A DNA stretch of 64,000 nt from Pirellulales bacterium (GCA_022841705.1 JALHQZ010000002.1:1674001-1738000), one strand, 5' to 3'; shown: positions 28,354 to 37,578, counted from the first letter of the stretch. Numbers and translations: made by a program. Notes: a model not told the origin generated them from the letters alone.

Positions 28354-29523
28354 TCAGTTCACGATCCGCTGCTGGAGTTGGAATAGTTGATCGCCAGGCG
28401 TTTGCAACTGGGGAGGCTGGGAGGCGGGTGTCGGAATCGCCTCAACGGCGCCAGTGGGCGCGCTCACGTCCGGAGCGAGTTGGTCTTTCAGCAGTTCGTT
28501 TGAAAGCGCTTTGAACTTCTGCTGGAATTGCTCGGTCGTCGCGCCAGGCCCCTCATCGGTGGAACTCCCTTCCGGGTTCGATTTCAGCCATTGCTGGAGC
28601 GGCTGATCGTTTTGGAGTTCATTCAGCTGCTGGATTCTCTGGAGCCGTTCGAGGCGATGGTTCGAGATCGTCCCCTCATCGAAGCTCGCTAGATCGTTTG
28701 TCGAAAGAAGCGCCCGCACATCGCTATCGGCGCGAAGATTCCCGGTGATCGTGAAGGTTGCGGTATCGGAGGTGGCGGGACGCCGGTCCGCCGTCAAATA
28801 GACCTTGACTTCCTTAGTCGCCACCGGAGGGGGATCATTGATCGCATAGTCGAGCACCACCAAGGTCAGCTTGCTCAGCTCGTCGGTCCCCTGTCCCGGC
28901 TGCACCCAGACAGCGCAACCGCAGTACGTTCCCACCAAGCAGCAGGGATTGCGTTTCTTCATCCGCAGCGCGCACTTCTCGCACCCGACGCAAAACCACC
29001 CGCTCCCTAAGCAGGCCGCCGTGACCGTTCCATCGGCGGCGGCATCGCACGGCGCAGGGGGCGCCTGACCGGTGTTTCCGGTGTAGAACTTATTGATCCT
29101 CTTCTGGCAGTCAGGGCAGCACCCCGACGACGATTCTTGATACCCCGAGACGGCGTGTTGAAATGCGCAGCGCATCAGCTCTAGTCGCCGAGGATCGCTG
29201 ATCGGACGCAAGGTCCAGTTTTGGGAAAGTGCGCGCGAGCCGCCTCCATTGAGCCCAGCCCCGCTGAACCGGGTGAAGTTCCACTCCAGCCCTCCTCCGG
29301 CCTCAGCGGCGTCGTTCACCTCATTGAAGCCTCCCGTCGACAGCGCAAAATGCGGGAGCGCATTCGGATCGCGGGCGAACTTGGCCAGATTGTCGAGCAC
29401 CTGTTGTTGATAGATATCGGCGACCGTCGAGGCTTGGCGCACGGTGTTCAACCGCAACTGCGTATGTGTGCAGCCGAGCGTCCCCATCAGGAGAGTAGCC
29501 ACCAAGACTCGTCGGCAAACCAT
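28354..29523 (-). CDS. Cys-rich lipoprotein, unknown function
   Basis: 389 residues. The start is a lipoprotein signal with lipobox (LLMGTLGC, acylated Cys at about 18). The central part carries clustered cysteines: CCPDC, then CLGSGWFCVGCEKC, then CC and CGC, suggesting metal binding or several disulfides. The last 150 residues are Gln/Pro-rich and probably extended (KSNPEGSSTDEG, PTPASQPPQLQTPG). The protein is expected at the membrane facing the periplasm. I do not know the family; similar lipoproteins occur in Planctomycetota. It lies between the protease-nuclease gene and the replication module without an obvious operon partner. Confidence 0.7.
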   Translation of the reverse strand: MVCRRVLVATLLMGTLGCTHTQLRLNTVRQASTVADIYQQQVLDNLAKFARDPNALPHFALSTGGFNEVNDAAEAGGGLEWNFTRFSGAGLNGGGSRALSQNWTLRPISDPRRLELMRCAFQHAVSGYQESSSGCCPDCQKRINKFYTGNTGQAPPAPCDAAADGTVTAACLGSGWFCVGCEKCALRMKKRNPCCLVGTYCGCAVWVQPGQGTDELSKLTLVVLDYAINDPPPVATKEVKVYLTADRRPATSDTATFTITGNLRADSDVRALLSTNDLASFDEGTISNHRLERLQRIQQLNELQNDQPLQQWLKSNPEGSSTDEGPGATTEQFQQKFKALSNELLKDQLAPDVSAPTGAVEAIPTPASQPPQLQTPGDQLFQLQQRIVN

Positions 29524-29691
29524 GTTCCACCCCTCATCACGGGATTTATCGCGTCACAACTCAAACTCTTCCCCTTCGATCGGTTGCGACTTCTGAAAAC
29601 AACGAGCATGTTCGCGCTGAACGGCAAGTCTTCGCCAGTCGCTAAAATCTAGCAAGCACGGCAGCACTGTTGGTTTTCATGGGGACGCCGG

Positions 29692-30243
29692 TCAACTCGT
29701 GATCATTCGCCACCACGGCTGCGACAGCAGTTCCGCCCGCGCGGCCTGTTTGGCCGACTCAACGGCTTGGGACTTCCCGAGCGCCACTTCTTCTTCGCGC
29801 TTGCTGATCCGCTCTTCGAGTTGTTTGATTGCCGCTTGCCACTCCCCTCCTCCCGTGGTGCGGTGTTCGAGGAGGAGCATCGCCTTGTTCTGGCCTTCTT
29901 GGGCCAACTTGAGCGCGTCCTGGAGATGGTCGATCTGCTGACGGAAGTGCGCCCGCTCCCGTTCGCGCTCGGCGATCTCTTTTTCAAGCTGGGCCGCCAC
30001 ACTGGACAGCGGCAGCTGTCCACCCTGTTCACTTCCTTTGGCGGCGGCCGGCTGACCAGCCCCCTCCTCCCGGCTAAAGTCGCACGCAGCGCCATAGACC
30101 CGGATCAGTTCGGAAGCGTCGATCAGTTTGTTCCCCTGCTCATCCTCACTGCAGGAGAGTTTGCCGGAGGCCAGATGTTTGGAAATCGTGGTGCGGCTCT
30201 TGCCCGTAATCCGGTTGGCGGCCGAAATGGAATACTTGGTCAT
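29692..30243 (-). CDS. KfrA-like plasmid DNA-binding coiled-coil protein
   Basis: 183 residues. Residues 1-50 form a helix-turn-helix of the type found in plasmid proteins (YSISAANRITGKSRTTISKHLASGKLSC, LIDASELIRVYG). Residues about 80-170 are a long charged coiled coil rich in Glu, Arg and Gln (LEKEIAERERERAHFRQQIDHL..., IKQLEERISKREEEVALGKS). This is the layout of KfrA-type proteins, which bind plasmid DNA, repress their own promoter and support partition. The gene is divergent from the replication initiator, with the repeat array between them as its likely binding region. Confidence 0.75.
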   Translation of the reverse strand: MTKYSISAANRITGKSRTTISKHLASGKLSCSEDEQGNKLIDASELIRVYGAACDFSREEGAGQPAAAKGSEQGGQLPLSSVAAQLEKEIAERERERAHFRQQIDHLQDALKLAQEGQNKAMLLLEHRTTGGGEWQAAIKQLEERISKREEEVALGKSQAVESAKQAARAELLSQPWWRMITS

Positions 30244-30330
30244 GCTACGCAGGCTCCGTTTTCAGTGGTGAATCTCCTGCACACGGTAGCATTGCTGAAT
30301 CTCTTTGCGCAAGCGCTTTTTGCAGCGATT

Positions 30331-30816
30331 TTGGCGCCCGCTGAACACCGAGTGGTCAGCCGACTGAACAAGCGCCTGCGCAGTGGTCAAGCCGCTTGCT
30401 CGGGTCTTGCTCCCCTCCTCGCCGGCGGTTTGGCTCGGTTTGCGCCGACTCTGGACAGCGGCTGGGCAGCGCTGTTCACCCGCGTTAGGGTGAACAGTGG
30501 TCAGCACTGACCAGCCCGGCGCTGACCAGTTGGCGAGGAGGGACATGTGAGCAGGGGGGTGTTCAGTCGCGTGCGTGGCGCTGAGCAACGCAGTGGACGT
30601 TCAGTTCGCTGTTCACTGGTCAGGTCTGGACATCGCGCGAGCTCTCGAAAAGTCGCAGAATTCGGTGAGGCTGTTCAAGGAGTGAACAGCACTGGCCACT
30701 CCAGATACTTTGAACACTGGTCACCACTGGCCAACCTGGCGCTGGCCAGATTCTTGTCGATAACTGGTCAAAACTGCTGTACAGTGTTGTGGCAGCGGGT
30801 CGAATCGTGGCCAGCT
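30331..30816. repeat. Array of short repeats, candidate origin/partition/operator region
   Basis: Between the KfrA-like and RepC-like genes I count about nine copies of TGAACA/TGTTCA-type heptamers and about twelve of (A/C/G)TGG(T/C)CA in both orientations. Some combine into a longer unit such as GTGAACAGTGGTCAGC (30490-30505), CTGTTCACTGGTCAG (30610-30624) and TGAACACTGGTCACC. Dense iterated sites between a plasmid initiator and a KfrA-type gene are typical of iteron origins or centromeres. Which protein binds them is unknown. Confidence 0.75.
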
Positions 30817-30907
30817 GATCTTATCGGAGCCGCCTTCTGCGCGGCTCCACTGTCCCACCTCAACCCGAACTGAAGGAGAACGTCACCCCGAAAGAAGCCC
30901 CAACACG

Positions 30908-30968
30908 AAAAAACCGCCGTTAGCGCGGCGGTTGTCTCTGTGAAGAGCGAAGCTCTGTCGTAGTCCCA
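30908..30968 (-). ncRNA. Candidate counter-transcribed RNA against the repC leader
   Basis: On the minus strand a promoter-like pair (TTGCAT, 17 bases, TACAGT; 30975-31003) is followed by about 60 bases ending in a strong intrinsic terminator: stem AACCGCCG/CGGCGGTT (30912-30933) and a T6 run (30913-30908). Between them lies a small hairpin AGAGC-TTC-GCTCT, a possible kissing loop. The RNA would be complementary to the leader of the RepC-like gene. Small antisense RNAs controlling RepC are known in repABC plasmids. In the sense leader, GAAGAGCG (30942-30949) can pair with CGCTCTTC (30982-30989), an alternative fold that antisense binding could alter. Confidence 0.6.
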
Positions 30969-30974
30969 ACTCGC

Positions 30975-31003
30975 ACTGTAGCGCTCTTCGATCCGTAATG
31001 CAA
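30975..31003 (-). promoter_or_regulatory. Promoter of the candidate antisense RNA
   Basis: Minus-strand -35 TTGCAT (31003-30998), 17-base spacer, -10 TACAGT (30980-30975). Predicted start near 30968. Confidence 0.5.
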
Positions 31004-31079
31004 TTCAAAAAGTGAATCGGCAGCGTTTTTTTGCGCGGCCATTGCAGGCAGGCGCTGATGAGGGAACGTCCATTGACCT

Positions 31080-32336
31080 ATGACTTACCTAGACTTGACC
31101 GAATACCCAATCGAACCGAGGAGGGGCGGGGGACGCATTGCGTCACCTGCCTACCGGCAAGCGCTCACGCAGTGCGAGGACTTTACCGGCCTCCAAGATT
31201 CCGTGAACCGCTACGATCTGCTGCTGCTCGTCAAACGGGTCGGTAAGGCGGCCGGCTTTTCGCCCCGGATGATTCAACTGCTTGACTACTATCTGGCCTT
31301 CACCCGGGATTGTGATTGGGAGGAGGGGAGCCGGCCGATTGTGTTTCAGTCGCTCGCCCGCACCGCGCTCGACCTGGGGGTCACCGAGCGCCAAATCCAA
31401 AATCTGGAGCAGCAGCTCTTTCAAATTGGCGCCTTGGCCTGGAACGACAGTGGCAATCATCGGCGCTTTGGGCAGCGCGACGCGCAGAGTGGCCGCTTGC
31501 TCTTCGCGTTTGGAGTCGACCTGACGCCGCTGGCGTATCTCAAGGGCGAACTGGAAACCAAACTGCAGGAAAAGCAGCTTCTCGATCAAGCGTGGCTGGC
31601 GACCAAACGCCAAATCAGTAGCCACCGCCGGCAAATCTGCGCGCTGCTCTTGGAGCTGCAAGCGCGAGGAGAGGACTGCCAGCAATGGGAGGCTGACTAT
31701 GCCCCGATTGCCGGGGCCATTCGGACGTATCAGAATCTGGCTACGCTGCGAGCGACTTTAGCTCAGCACCAAGCGCTTCACGCCACGCTGCTCGCTATGG
31801 TTGGAGTGGAGGAGGGGGCTTGCGATGCACCAGCAGTTTCTGGCATCACTTCGTCCGGGAACGCAAAAAACTTCGTCCACTACAATTTCTCCACTCAAGA
31901 ATTAACTAAAGAAAGTAGGCCTCCGGCCCAAGAAGGCTTTCAGGAAAGCGTAGTCGAACCTGCGGAGGAGGGGGGCGCCGCCTGCGCTAGTGGGCTCCCG
32001 TATATTTCACTTTCGCAAGTGATGCAGGTCGCCAGTGACCGTTTTCGGGCGTACGCGCCGTCCCACTCCCAACCGATTAAGTGGGCTGATTTTATTGATG
32101 CAGCTTGGCTGTTACGACACCATCTAGGCATTTCACAAGCCAGCTGGTGGGAGGGTTGTCGGGTGCTGGGCCGCGCCGGGGCGGCGATTTGTGTGCTCAT
32201 CATCGACCGGGCGATGCAGCGTGAAGAGAATGCAGTCCGCAGGCCTTCGGCGTACTTCTGCGGCATGGTCAATCGCGGTCGGCGTGGTGAGTTGCGGCTG
32301 CACAGCTCGATTTTCGCACTAACTAACCTTAATTGA
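31080..32336 (+). CDS. RepC-like (RP-C family) plasmid replication initiator
   Basis: 418 residues. The N-terminal 150 residues (LLLLVKRVGKAAGFSPRMIQLLDYYLAF, DWEEGSRPIVFQSLARTALDLGVTERQIQNLEQQLFQIGAL, WNDSGNHRRFGQRD, LLFAFGVDLTPLAYLK) form the winged-helix initiator domain of RP-C replication proteins. A helical linker follows, then FQESV, LSQVMQVASDRFRAY, ISQASWWEGCRVLGR and YFCGMVNRGRRGELRLHSSIF, matching the conserved C-terminal half. Full length and intact. It is expected to open the plasmid origin; in repABC plasmids the origin lies within repC. A terminator hairpin and candidate antisense RNA in its leader indicate copy-number control. Its presence suggests the surrounding DNA can, or once could, replicate as a plasmid. 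Confidence 0.85.
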   Translation: MTYLDLTEYPIEPRRGGGRIASPAYRQALTQCEDFTGLQDSVNRYDLLLLVKRVGKAAGFSPRMIQLLDYYLAFTRDCDWEEGSRPIVFQSLARTALDLGVTERQIQNLEQQLFQIGALAWNDSGNHRRFGQRDAQSGRLLFAFGVDLTPLAYLKGELETKLQEKQLLDQAWLATKRQISSHRRQICALLLELQARGEDCQQWEADYAPIAGAIRTYQNLATLRATLAQHQALHATLLAMVGVEEGACDAPAVSGITSSGNAKNFVHYNFSTQELTKESRPPAQEGFQESVVEPAEEGGAACASGLPYISLSQVMQVASDRFRAYAPSHSQPIKWADFIDAAWLLRHHLGISQASWWEGCRVLGRAGAAICVLIIDRAMQREENAVRRPSAYFCGMVNRGRRGELRLHSSIFALTNLN

Positions 32337-32967
32337 ACGACTAAACCGGTACGGTCCCTCACGATCGTCATTCGATTATTCCGAAGGCTCCAGCGCGACG
32401 CAAAAAACACTCGATCAGTCATATCGCTAGCAGCTGTGGCTGATTCTCCTTCACTGGAACTCGAACCTTGTCGCCTTGATCGAAGTCATTCTTGAGGTCT
32501 TCCAGCGGCGCTGCGGTCCGCAGTTGCCCGCGGTTTCCCCTATGGAGTTGAGGAAGTAGCAGACCTGGGAAACATAGCAGTCAAATCTCTTCACTGCAGG
32601 ACGGAGCGAACGAGTGGACTCCAGATACGAGCAGAATGGGATGAAAAACCTATGTTTCGCCGGATTGCCTGTAGTGGGTGGTTCAGTAATAATTCCTCTG
32701 AGCTAAGGGAATTTAGGGTCGCTAAGACCGCGCACCGATGAATCACCCCGGCGATTTACCATTACAATTTCGTAATGTCACTTGACTTCCAATGTTAGGT
32801 TGGTATAATCGGCAACTTCGCTCCTTAACGCATCGCCGGACACGCGATCGGCATAACTATTGCTGGTGGTCCGAATGGTAAATTGCCGATTGACAAAGGG
32901 CGTGTACTTGTCTAGCGTCGTTTCTATTGAAATTGGCAGATTAGGCGATATAGGGAGCTTGTGACAG
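32337..32967. other. Gene-free stretch with a possible short coding remnant
   Basis: No start-to-stop gene is convincing. On the minus strand, about 32424-32570 can be read as PGLLLPQLHRGNRGQL followed by LEDLKNDFDQGDKVRVPV and a stop, which looks like the worn tail of a protein, but it has no start and no family I know. Confidence 0.35.
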
Positions 32968-33177
32968 ATGTCTAGGAGCAGGTTGGAGAAGAAAACGGCG
33001 TATGTTGGCACTTCATACGCAGACGATACGCTATTCACCAAGAGCTTTTTGGACAGGCAAGACAAAGCTGCTGAGTTTTACGCAGCAATAGAGAGCTCCT
33101 GGAAGCAACTTAAAGCCTCTCGTGAGCATATTGTCGGGCAACCGACATTGACCTGTCCCGATTTGGGAATGAAATAG
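32968..33177 (+). CDS. Small protein of unknown function
   Basis: 69 residues, charged and helical (RLEKKTAYVGTSYADD, FLDRQDKAAEFYAAIESSWKQL). GGGAG lies about ten bases before the ATG, and a strong intrinsic terminator (33215-33247) follows 38 bases after the stop, so it looks like a complete transcription unit. No family recognised. It precedes the large uncharacterised gene pair, from which the terminator separates it. A minus-strand frame over the same bases (32778-33065) is less likely. Confidence 0.5.
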   Translation: MSRSRLEKKTAYVGTSYADDTLFTKSFLDRQDKAAEFYAAIESSWKQLKASREHIVGQPTLTCPDLGMK

Positions 33178-33214
33178 ATCACCTTTGCGAGATATTGCAG
33201 AGTGGCCGAATGGC

Positions 33215-33247
33215 AGAGCCGGAGACGCTGAGTCGCCGGCTCTTTTT
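33215..33247 (+). terminator. Intrinsic terminator
   Basis: Stem AGAGCCGG/CCGGCTCT (33215-33222 with 33236-33243), an inner GAC/GTC pairing and a T5 run at 33243-33247. It ends the unit of the small gene at 32968-33177. Confidence 0.75.
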
Positions 33248-33633
33248 GTCTATCTATATGGCTGTGTTCAACAACTGGGACGATAGCGTACCTTCTACCT
33301 CCGCTGCCATACGCCCATTTGTATCCAAACAAATCTACTAGGATACTTCGAGTCGTGATGAACGCTCGAGCGGTTCTCTTCTGAGTCGAAAGCCTTCTAT
33401 TTCGACCGAAATGCAACATCGGCTTTTGTCGGCGTGCGACGATACATCCAGATGTGACCCGTGTCCACACGAAGGGATGCGGTAAATGGACCAGGAAGAT
33501 TGTGATGCATGGGAAAGATGCGACACCTGGATAAAGAATGCTGCCCTTGCTATCTTCAACCGGTCATCGCAGAGCTGTATGGCTTGGCATCAATAAGTAC
33601 CACTGCAATCCAATCACGCATAGGATCTACTCA

Positions 33634-36372
33634 ATGGCGTTCGCGCTGCGTTTGATCTTTCGACGCGATCTCGGCTGCCAGTTTCCCGACTACGGTCATA
33701 CAGAAGTTGGTACTGGCTATTCAGAGGGTCACGGCCACTTCCTCGGATCGATTGACTACACACGGCTTGCTCGCATCGACCGAATTGCCGATGTGCAATC
33801 TCGTGAGATAGATTTTGCGCAAGAGCCTCAGATCGGCGGAAGTGGCGACTTAATCCTAATTCCGACAGGCAAACATGTTGATCGCACACTTCTCAACACA
33901 GAAGTGAAATATGCGAATTGCAACCTTGCTTTCTTGATACGCGGTTCACTTTCCTCTCTAGCGTTTGATGTCGCCAGAGACTCAAAGCAGGTTACACGAT
34001 TGCTTGGTCGCGCCGAGAAGATTGTCGGCGCCGCAGCACTGGCTGCTACAGAAGCATTCCACGCAACCGTGACTAAAACAACTGCGTCTACCCTAACACA
34101 ATTTACTCCAACGAGTTGGTATACGCTAGGTGGCCCAGATATAGTGTGCTTAGCTTTTCCCGAGTCTGCAGCCGACATCTATTATCTCAGCCTCCTAACT
34201 AACACGCTCCGTTCTTCATCACTGCTCGAGCTTTGCAAAGGCATCGAAACTAATCGTAATCTTCCAAAGGGCCACGCGTTCTCTTCACTACAAAGCAATT
34301 TGCTATACCGCAACTCGGTTCAGATTGAAGCAACAGCCAACTCCACGTCTGATTTTCGCAGAATTGAACAACAATGCGGTCTCTCTTACCACACACGCGT
34401 TTCAGTTGGACCGGGTCATGAAACGCTTGTGCTTGATCGCATACAGCATCTACTCAAAGACGACCGCGACGCCGTAGTTTGCATTGGACATCGCTCACTG
34501 CTACTAAGGTTTCAGCACATAGCAGATCTTGTAAATGCGATAGAATCCATCAATCGTCCCTTAAAGGGAAACGTACCGGTACGCGCGAAGGACGTTAGCG
34601 CTGTTCGCACTACGGTTGGGCTGCCACCTGAGACACTCTTGTCGCTGCCATCCCTCAAAGCAACCCCTCATGACAGCCCAAGTTTGTCGCAAGAACTGTC
34701 CGCGATACTAGATCGTATCCACAAGTCTTTTGCTGATTTTTCGCATCGCTTTCTGGGGCCAATGAGTGGAACAGAATTCATGCAGCTCTCCCGGTCGCTG
34801 TCATCAGCATTTCGCAGAAACGAAAGAGCTACAAGTGTCCAGGACTTACTGCCGTTCTTCATGCAATTGTGCCGTGCGCTAGAAACGACCGATTGGACTT
34901 CCCACTTTTCTGAACCAAGCCAACATCCCGCCTTCGCAGCTTTTAACGACCTAGTTCGGCATCTCTGGCGATGTATCCGAAACCGCGTAGAGCATCGCGT
35001 AGAGCCGCTAGATCCTGCGTTTCCAAATACGATCGAATACGGTGCGAGCAAAGTTATAAATGCCTACAGCGTTGCAGCCTGGCTCGCAAGCTGCGTGCTA
35101 TTTAATCCACCCGACGCACACCCTAGCCAAAAAGCGTTGGTCTTGGAGCACTTTGCTGCTGCAGTTAGCGCTGGGGCAGCTGATCAAGTAAGAGTCGACG
35201 ATGCATTTGCTAACATTAGCGAAGATACACGGGCGGGGCGCGGCAAGGGCGAATGGAATTCACCGCTGCTAATGTTGGACATTTCGGGGCAAGCCTTAAT
35301 GCAACCGGAAGTAACCTTTGTGTTTTGCTTCCATGAGATAGCAGAGATCTCTCACTGGACATCGCTTCCCCACTTTGGCAAGCTCGCAATGTCTTTGCGA
35401 GATACTCTCGCGTCCAGCTACACAGGTCAACTCTGCGCAGCTTTGGTTCAGTATGGTTTTCCTGCGAATGCTCAAGATAGCGAAGAAGGACGGAATCAAC
35501 TCTTAATGTTGCGTCAAGCAATCGAGAGCGTAGACTCGTCTCAAGTGATTGATTCTTTACTGTCGCAGTTTAATGACACACTTAGCCGCTTGACTTACGA
35601 GCGTTTAGCACGATCATACTTGATTGTTCACAACCGAGTTGTTCCCGAAGGTGATGTTGCCAACGTCTTAATTCCGGAGTGGTGCGACGATTTACTTGGA
35701 CTCATTAGAAGCGGTGGCCTACAGACTTTCGCCTGCGAAGCCAAGTCTGTCGAAGCCTTGCTTAATGAAGTACTTGCGGACTTCGCAATGACTGTCGGTC
35801 TCAAAGACTTGTTGAGAATAGATCAACGTGGGAACCTCGCCAGGCACGTTAATTTCTTGTTCGCATCACTAATTGCAGTCAACCTTCCTCTCCAAAAACT
35901 GGATAAACCTCGGCACCTTCGCTTCTACTTGCAACGATGGCTTTGCCAACTTCACTGCGTAGGGTCACCGGACGGTCGCGATCCTATTTCCTGGATGAAA
36001 GCTGGGATCGACACCAATCTTTCGCAGATTAGGGGAGCCTACAACGGATTGGAAGGCGAAACTGTACCAAAATTAGAAGTAGTCCTCGATGAATTTTATG
36101 AGCAAGTTAGGGGCAATCGACAACTTCAATCGCTCAGTGGCGTGCTTTCAGTACTGTCCGAACACCTCGACCAAGCTCGTCCAACCTGGAGCTGTCGTAC
36201 GAATGCTATCTTAGGTCAGCTGGCTAATGAGTTTCGCGAACTTTGGCACGAGGTTTTAGACTTGAGTCCCGGCCAGGAATCCAAAATTGATCGGATGCGA
36301 TACGATTTTCTCGTGCTACTGTGGGCTCAGGCACAGAAATTACTCCCTGTTCATCTCTTCGATGTCCATTGA
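33634..36372 (+). CDS. Large uncharacterised protein, possible metallopeptidase/HEPN-like signatures
   Basis: 912 residues from the ATG at 33634 (AGGAT about ten bases upstream); the frame opens at 33538. I recognise no family over the whole length. It is soluble and largely helical. Short segments worth noting, numbered from 33634: RNRVEH near 450, which fits the R-x4-H pattern of HEPN ribonucleases; FHEIAEISHW near 567, an HExxE variant of a zinc-protease helix; and NEVLADFAMTVG near 710, like the third-ligand segment (E..AD) of some metallopeptidases. These may be coincidental. Codon use is AT-richer than the polysaccharide locus, suggesting transfer. The membrane-anchored 236-residue protein follows 90 bases downstream, and both lie between a plasmid replication module and nuclease genes. 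Confidence 0.7.
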   Translation: MAFALRLIFRRDLGCQFPDYGHTEVGTGYSEGHGHFLGSIDYTRLARIDRIADVQSREIDFAQEPQIGGSGDLILIPTGKHVDRTLLNTEVKYANCNLAFLIRGSLSSLAFDVARDSKQVTRLLGRAEKIVGAAALAATEAFHATVTKTTASTLTQFTPTSWYTLGGPDIVCLAFPESAADIYYLSLLTNTLRSSSLLELCKGIETNRNLPKGHAFSSLQSNLLYRNSVQIEATANSTSDFRRIEQQCGLSYHTRVSVGPGHETLVLDRIQHLLKDDRDAVVCIGHRSLLLRFQHIADLVNAIESINRPLKGNVPVRAKDVSAVRTTVGLPPETLLSLPSLKATPHDSPSLSQELSAILDRIHKSFADFSHRFLGPMSGTEFMQLSRSLSSAFRRNERATSVQDLLPFFMQLCRALETTDWTSHFSEPSQHPAFAAFNDLVRHLWRCIRNRVEHRVEPLDPAFPNTIEYGASKVINAYSVAAWLASCVLFNPPDAHPSQKALVLEHFAAAVSAGAADQVRVDDAFANISEDTRAGRGKGEWNSPLLMLDISGQALMQPEVTFVFCFHEIAEISHWTSLPHFGKLAMSLRDTLASSYTGQLCAALVQYGFPANAQDSEEGRNQLLMLRQAIESVDSSQVIDSLLSQFNDTLSRLTYERLARSYLIVHNRVVPEGDVANVLIPEWCDDLLGLIRSGGLQTFACEAKSVEALLNEVLADFAMTVGLKDLLRIDQRGNLARHVNFLFASLIAVNLPLQKLDKPRHLRFYLQRWLCQLHCVGSPDGRDPISWMKAGIDTNLSQIRGAYNGLEGETVPKLEVVLDEFYEQVRGNRQLQSLSGVLSVLSEHLDQARPTWSCRTNAILGQLANEFRELWHEVLDLSPGQESKIDRMRYDFLVLLWAQAQKLLPVHLFDVH

Positions 36373-36462
36373 CGGTTCGTGATGCGGTATACGTAAAAAC
36401 ATCGGCCTATGTGCAAGTCGCGGGCGGCGGACGAAACGCCATTCTGAACCATGTGTTAAGTT

Positions 36463-37173
36463 ATGCAACCAATCAGCGTTTGGATCGTATCTACGGATAG
36501 TCAGGTGCCGAGCATATTCAGCTCACGAAGTGGAAATGCACTACAGTGCGTTGGCCATACGGTAGTAGGCATGAGCGATCTACAATCCGTTCGACACAAA
36601 TGGTGGGAACCTATCGTCGACTTTGCAGGTTGCGGTAGTCGTTTCATGAACTTCTTGTCAGTCGCTTCCGGATTCAGATGGCGCGATGGGTGGGGGCCTA
36701 ATTCTAGGAATCCGCGGATGATCGTATTTATCGAGCGTAGCGATGCATGCGCAACGGATGCAGTGTGCTCTACAGTGCAAATGATTAAGCAGCTTTCCGG
36801 AATCAAGGCCTGGAGGCAGTTTGCAGCACTTAACGGAGTGTTATGTTGCGTTTATACCCGCGATAAAGGTTCGCTTGGACGCACGGATTCTGAAGAGAAG
36901 GCTCGAGAGTTACTTACCGCTGGCGTTGACATCATTATGGATGCCACCTTGCGTGCGGATGGACTGGAAGCACGTGACGATCGGGCTGTGCGATTGCGAG
37001 CAGAAGCTTATCGACATTGGGGGCTTTCTAGCCGGCAGCGCGATTGGATATTAGAGCTTCGAACAGCAAGCCGCTTCTATGCGTGCTGGATATTTTTTGT
37101 GTTTGGTTTGATGAGTGGATTGGGCCAAATCGCGGCAAAATGGATTGAAATAGTGTGGCAGCGTCTAATCTGA
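36463..37173 (+). CDS. Uncharacterised protein with C-terminal membrane helix
   Basis: 236 residues. The N-terminal 195 residues are soluble with alternating beta/alpha segments (VWIVSTDSQVPSIF, RMIVFIERSDACATDAV, GVLCCVYTRDKGSLGR, LTAGVDIIMDATLRADG), suggesting a Rossmann- or TIR/CARF-like open fold, but no diagnostic motif is seen. A hydrophobic helix (FYACWIFFVFGLMSGLGQIAA) lies near the C-terminus, placing the domain on the cytoplasmic side. It follows the 912-residue gene by 90 bases in the same direction, with no terminator seen between, so they are probably one operon. A sensor or membrane effector is possible; this is inference. Confidence 0.65.
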   Translation: MQPISVWIVSTDSQVPSIFSSRSGNALQCVGHTVVGMSDLQSVRHKWWEPIVDFAGCGSRFMNFLSVASGFRWRDGWGPNSRNPRMIVFIERSDACATDAVCSTVQMIKQLSGIKAWRQFAALNGVLCCVYTRDKGSLGRTDSEEKARELLTAGVDIIMDATLRADGLEARDDRAVRLRAEAYRHWGLSSRQRDWILELRTASRFYACWIFFVFGLMSGLGQIAAKWIEIVWQRLI

Positions 37174-37264
37174 AATGCAACGCTAGCACGAATTGATCTT
37201 TGAAAACCATCGCTGGGCGGTTTGCATGTTGTTGTTCAATCGACATCCTCACGGAGCCCCAGCG

Positions 37265-37498
37265 ATGGTGACCCAGCTTACCATGAACGATCGCGAAGTC
37301 ATAAGTCAGATGCGGTACGCGGGGGAATCCCAAGCAGCGATTGCGCGGCGGCTGAGGCGGCATAAAAGAACCATCGGCCGGGAACTTGCGCGAAAATCCT
37401 CCGGCGATGACTACTCAGCCGTGGCCGCTCAAGAACAGGCGGCCGATCGTCGGCGATGTCGCCCCCTTATGGGCCCGATGGGCACGTCGGTGCGATGA
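37265..37498 (+). pseudogene. IS30-family transposase N-terminal remnant
   Basis: 77 residues starting MVTQLTMNDREVISQMRYAG and containing the IS30 helix-turn-helix (QAAIARRLRRHKRTIGRELARKSS) and ADRRRCRPLM, then a stop. The DDE domain is absent. It marks a recombination point right after the uncharacterised gene pair. Confidence 0.8.
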
Positions 37499-37578
37499 GG
37501 GGCCAGAACTCTGCGGCAGGGGCGGATAATTGTTTCCGTAATAATTACGTGATAACTTTAGTTCTGGAAAATACTTCT

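Noticed and set aside
30262..30588. Minus- and plus-strand frames across the repeat array
   Set aside because: They arise from the repeats themselves and lack any recognisable protein features.
32750..32800. Inverted repeat CATTAC-AATTTC-GTAATG
   Set aside because: Only six pairs, no adjacent gene start and no second copy seen.
33181..33260. tRNA-like stretch (GTGGCCGAATGGCAGAGCC...) after the small gene
   Set aside because: It resembles a D-arm but no acceptor stem, anticodon arm or T-arm can be built; the bases form a clear intrinsic terminator.
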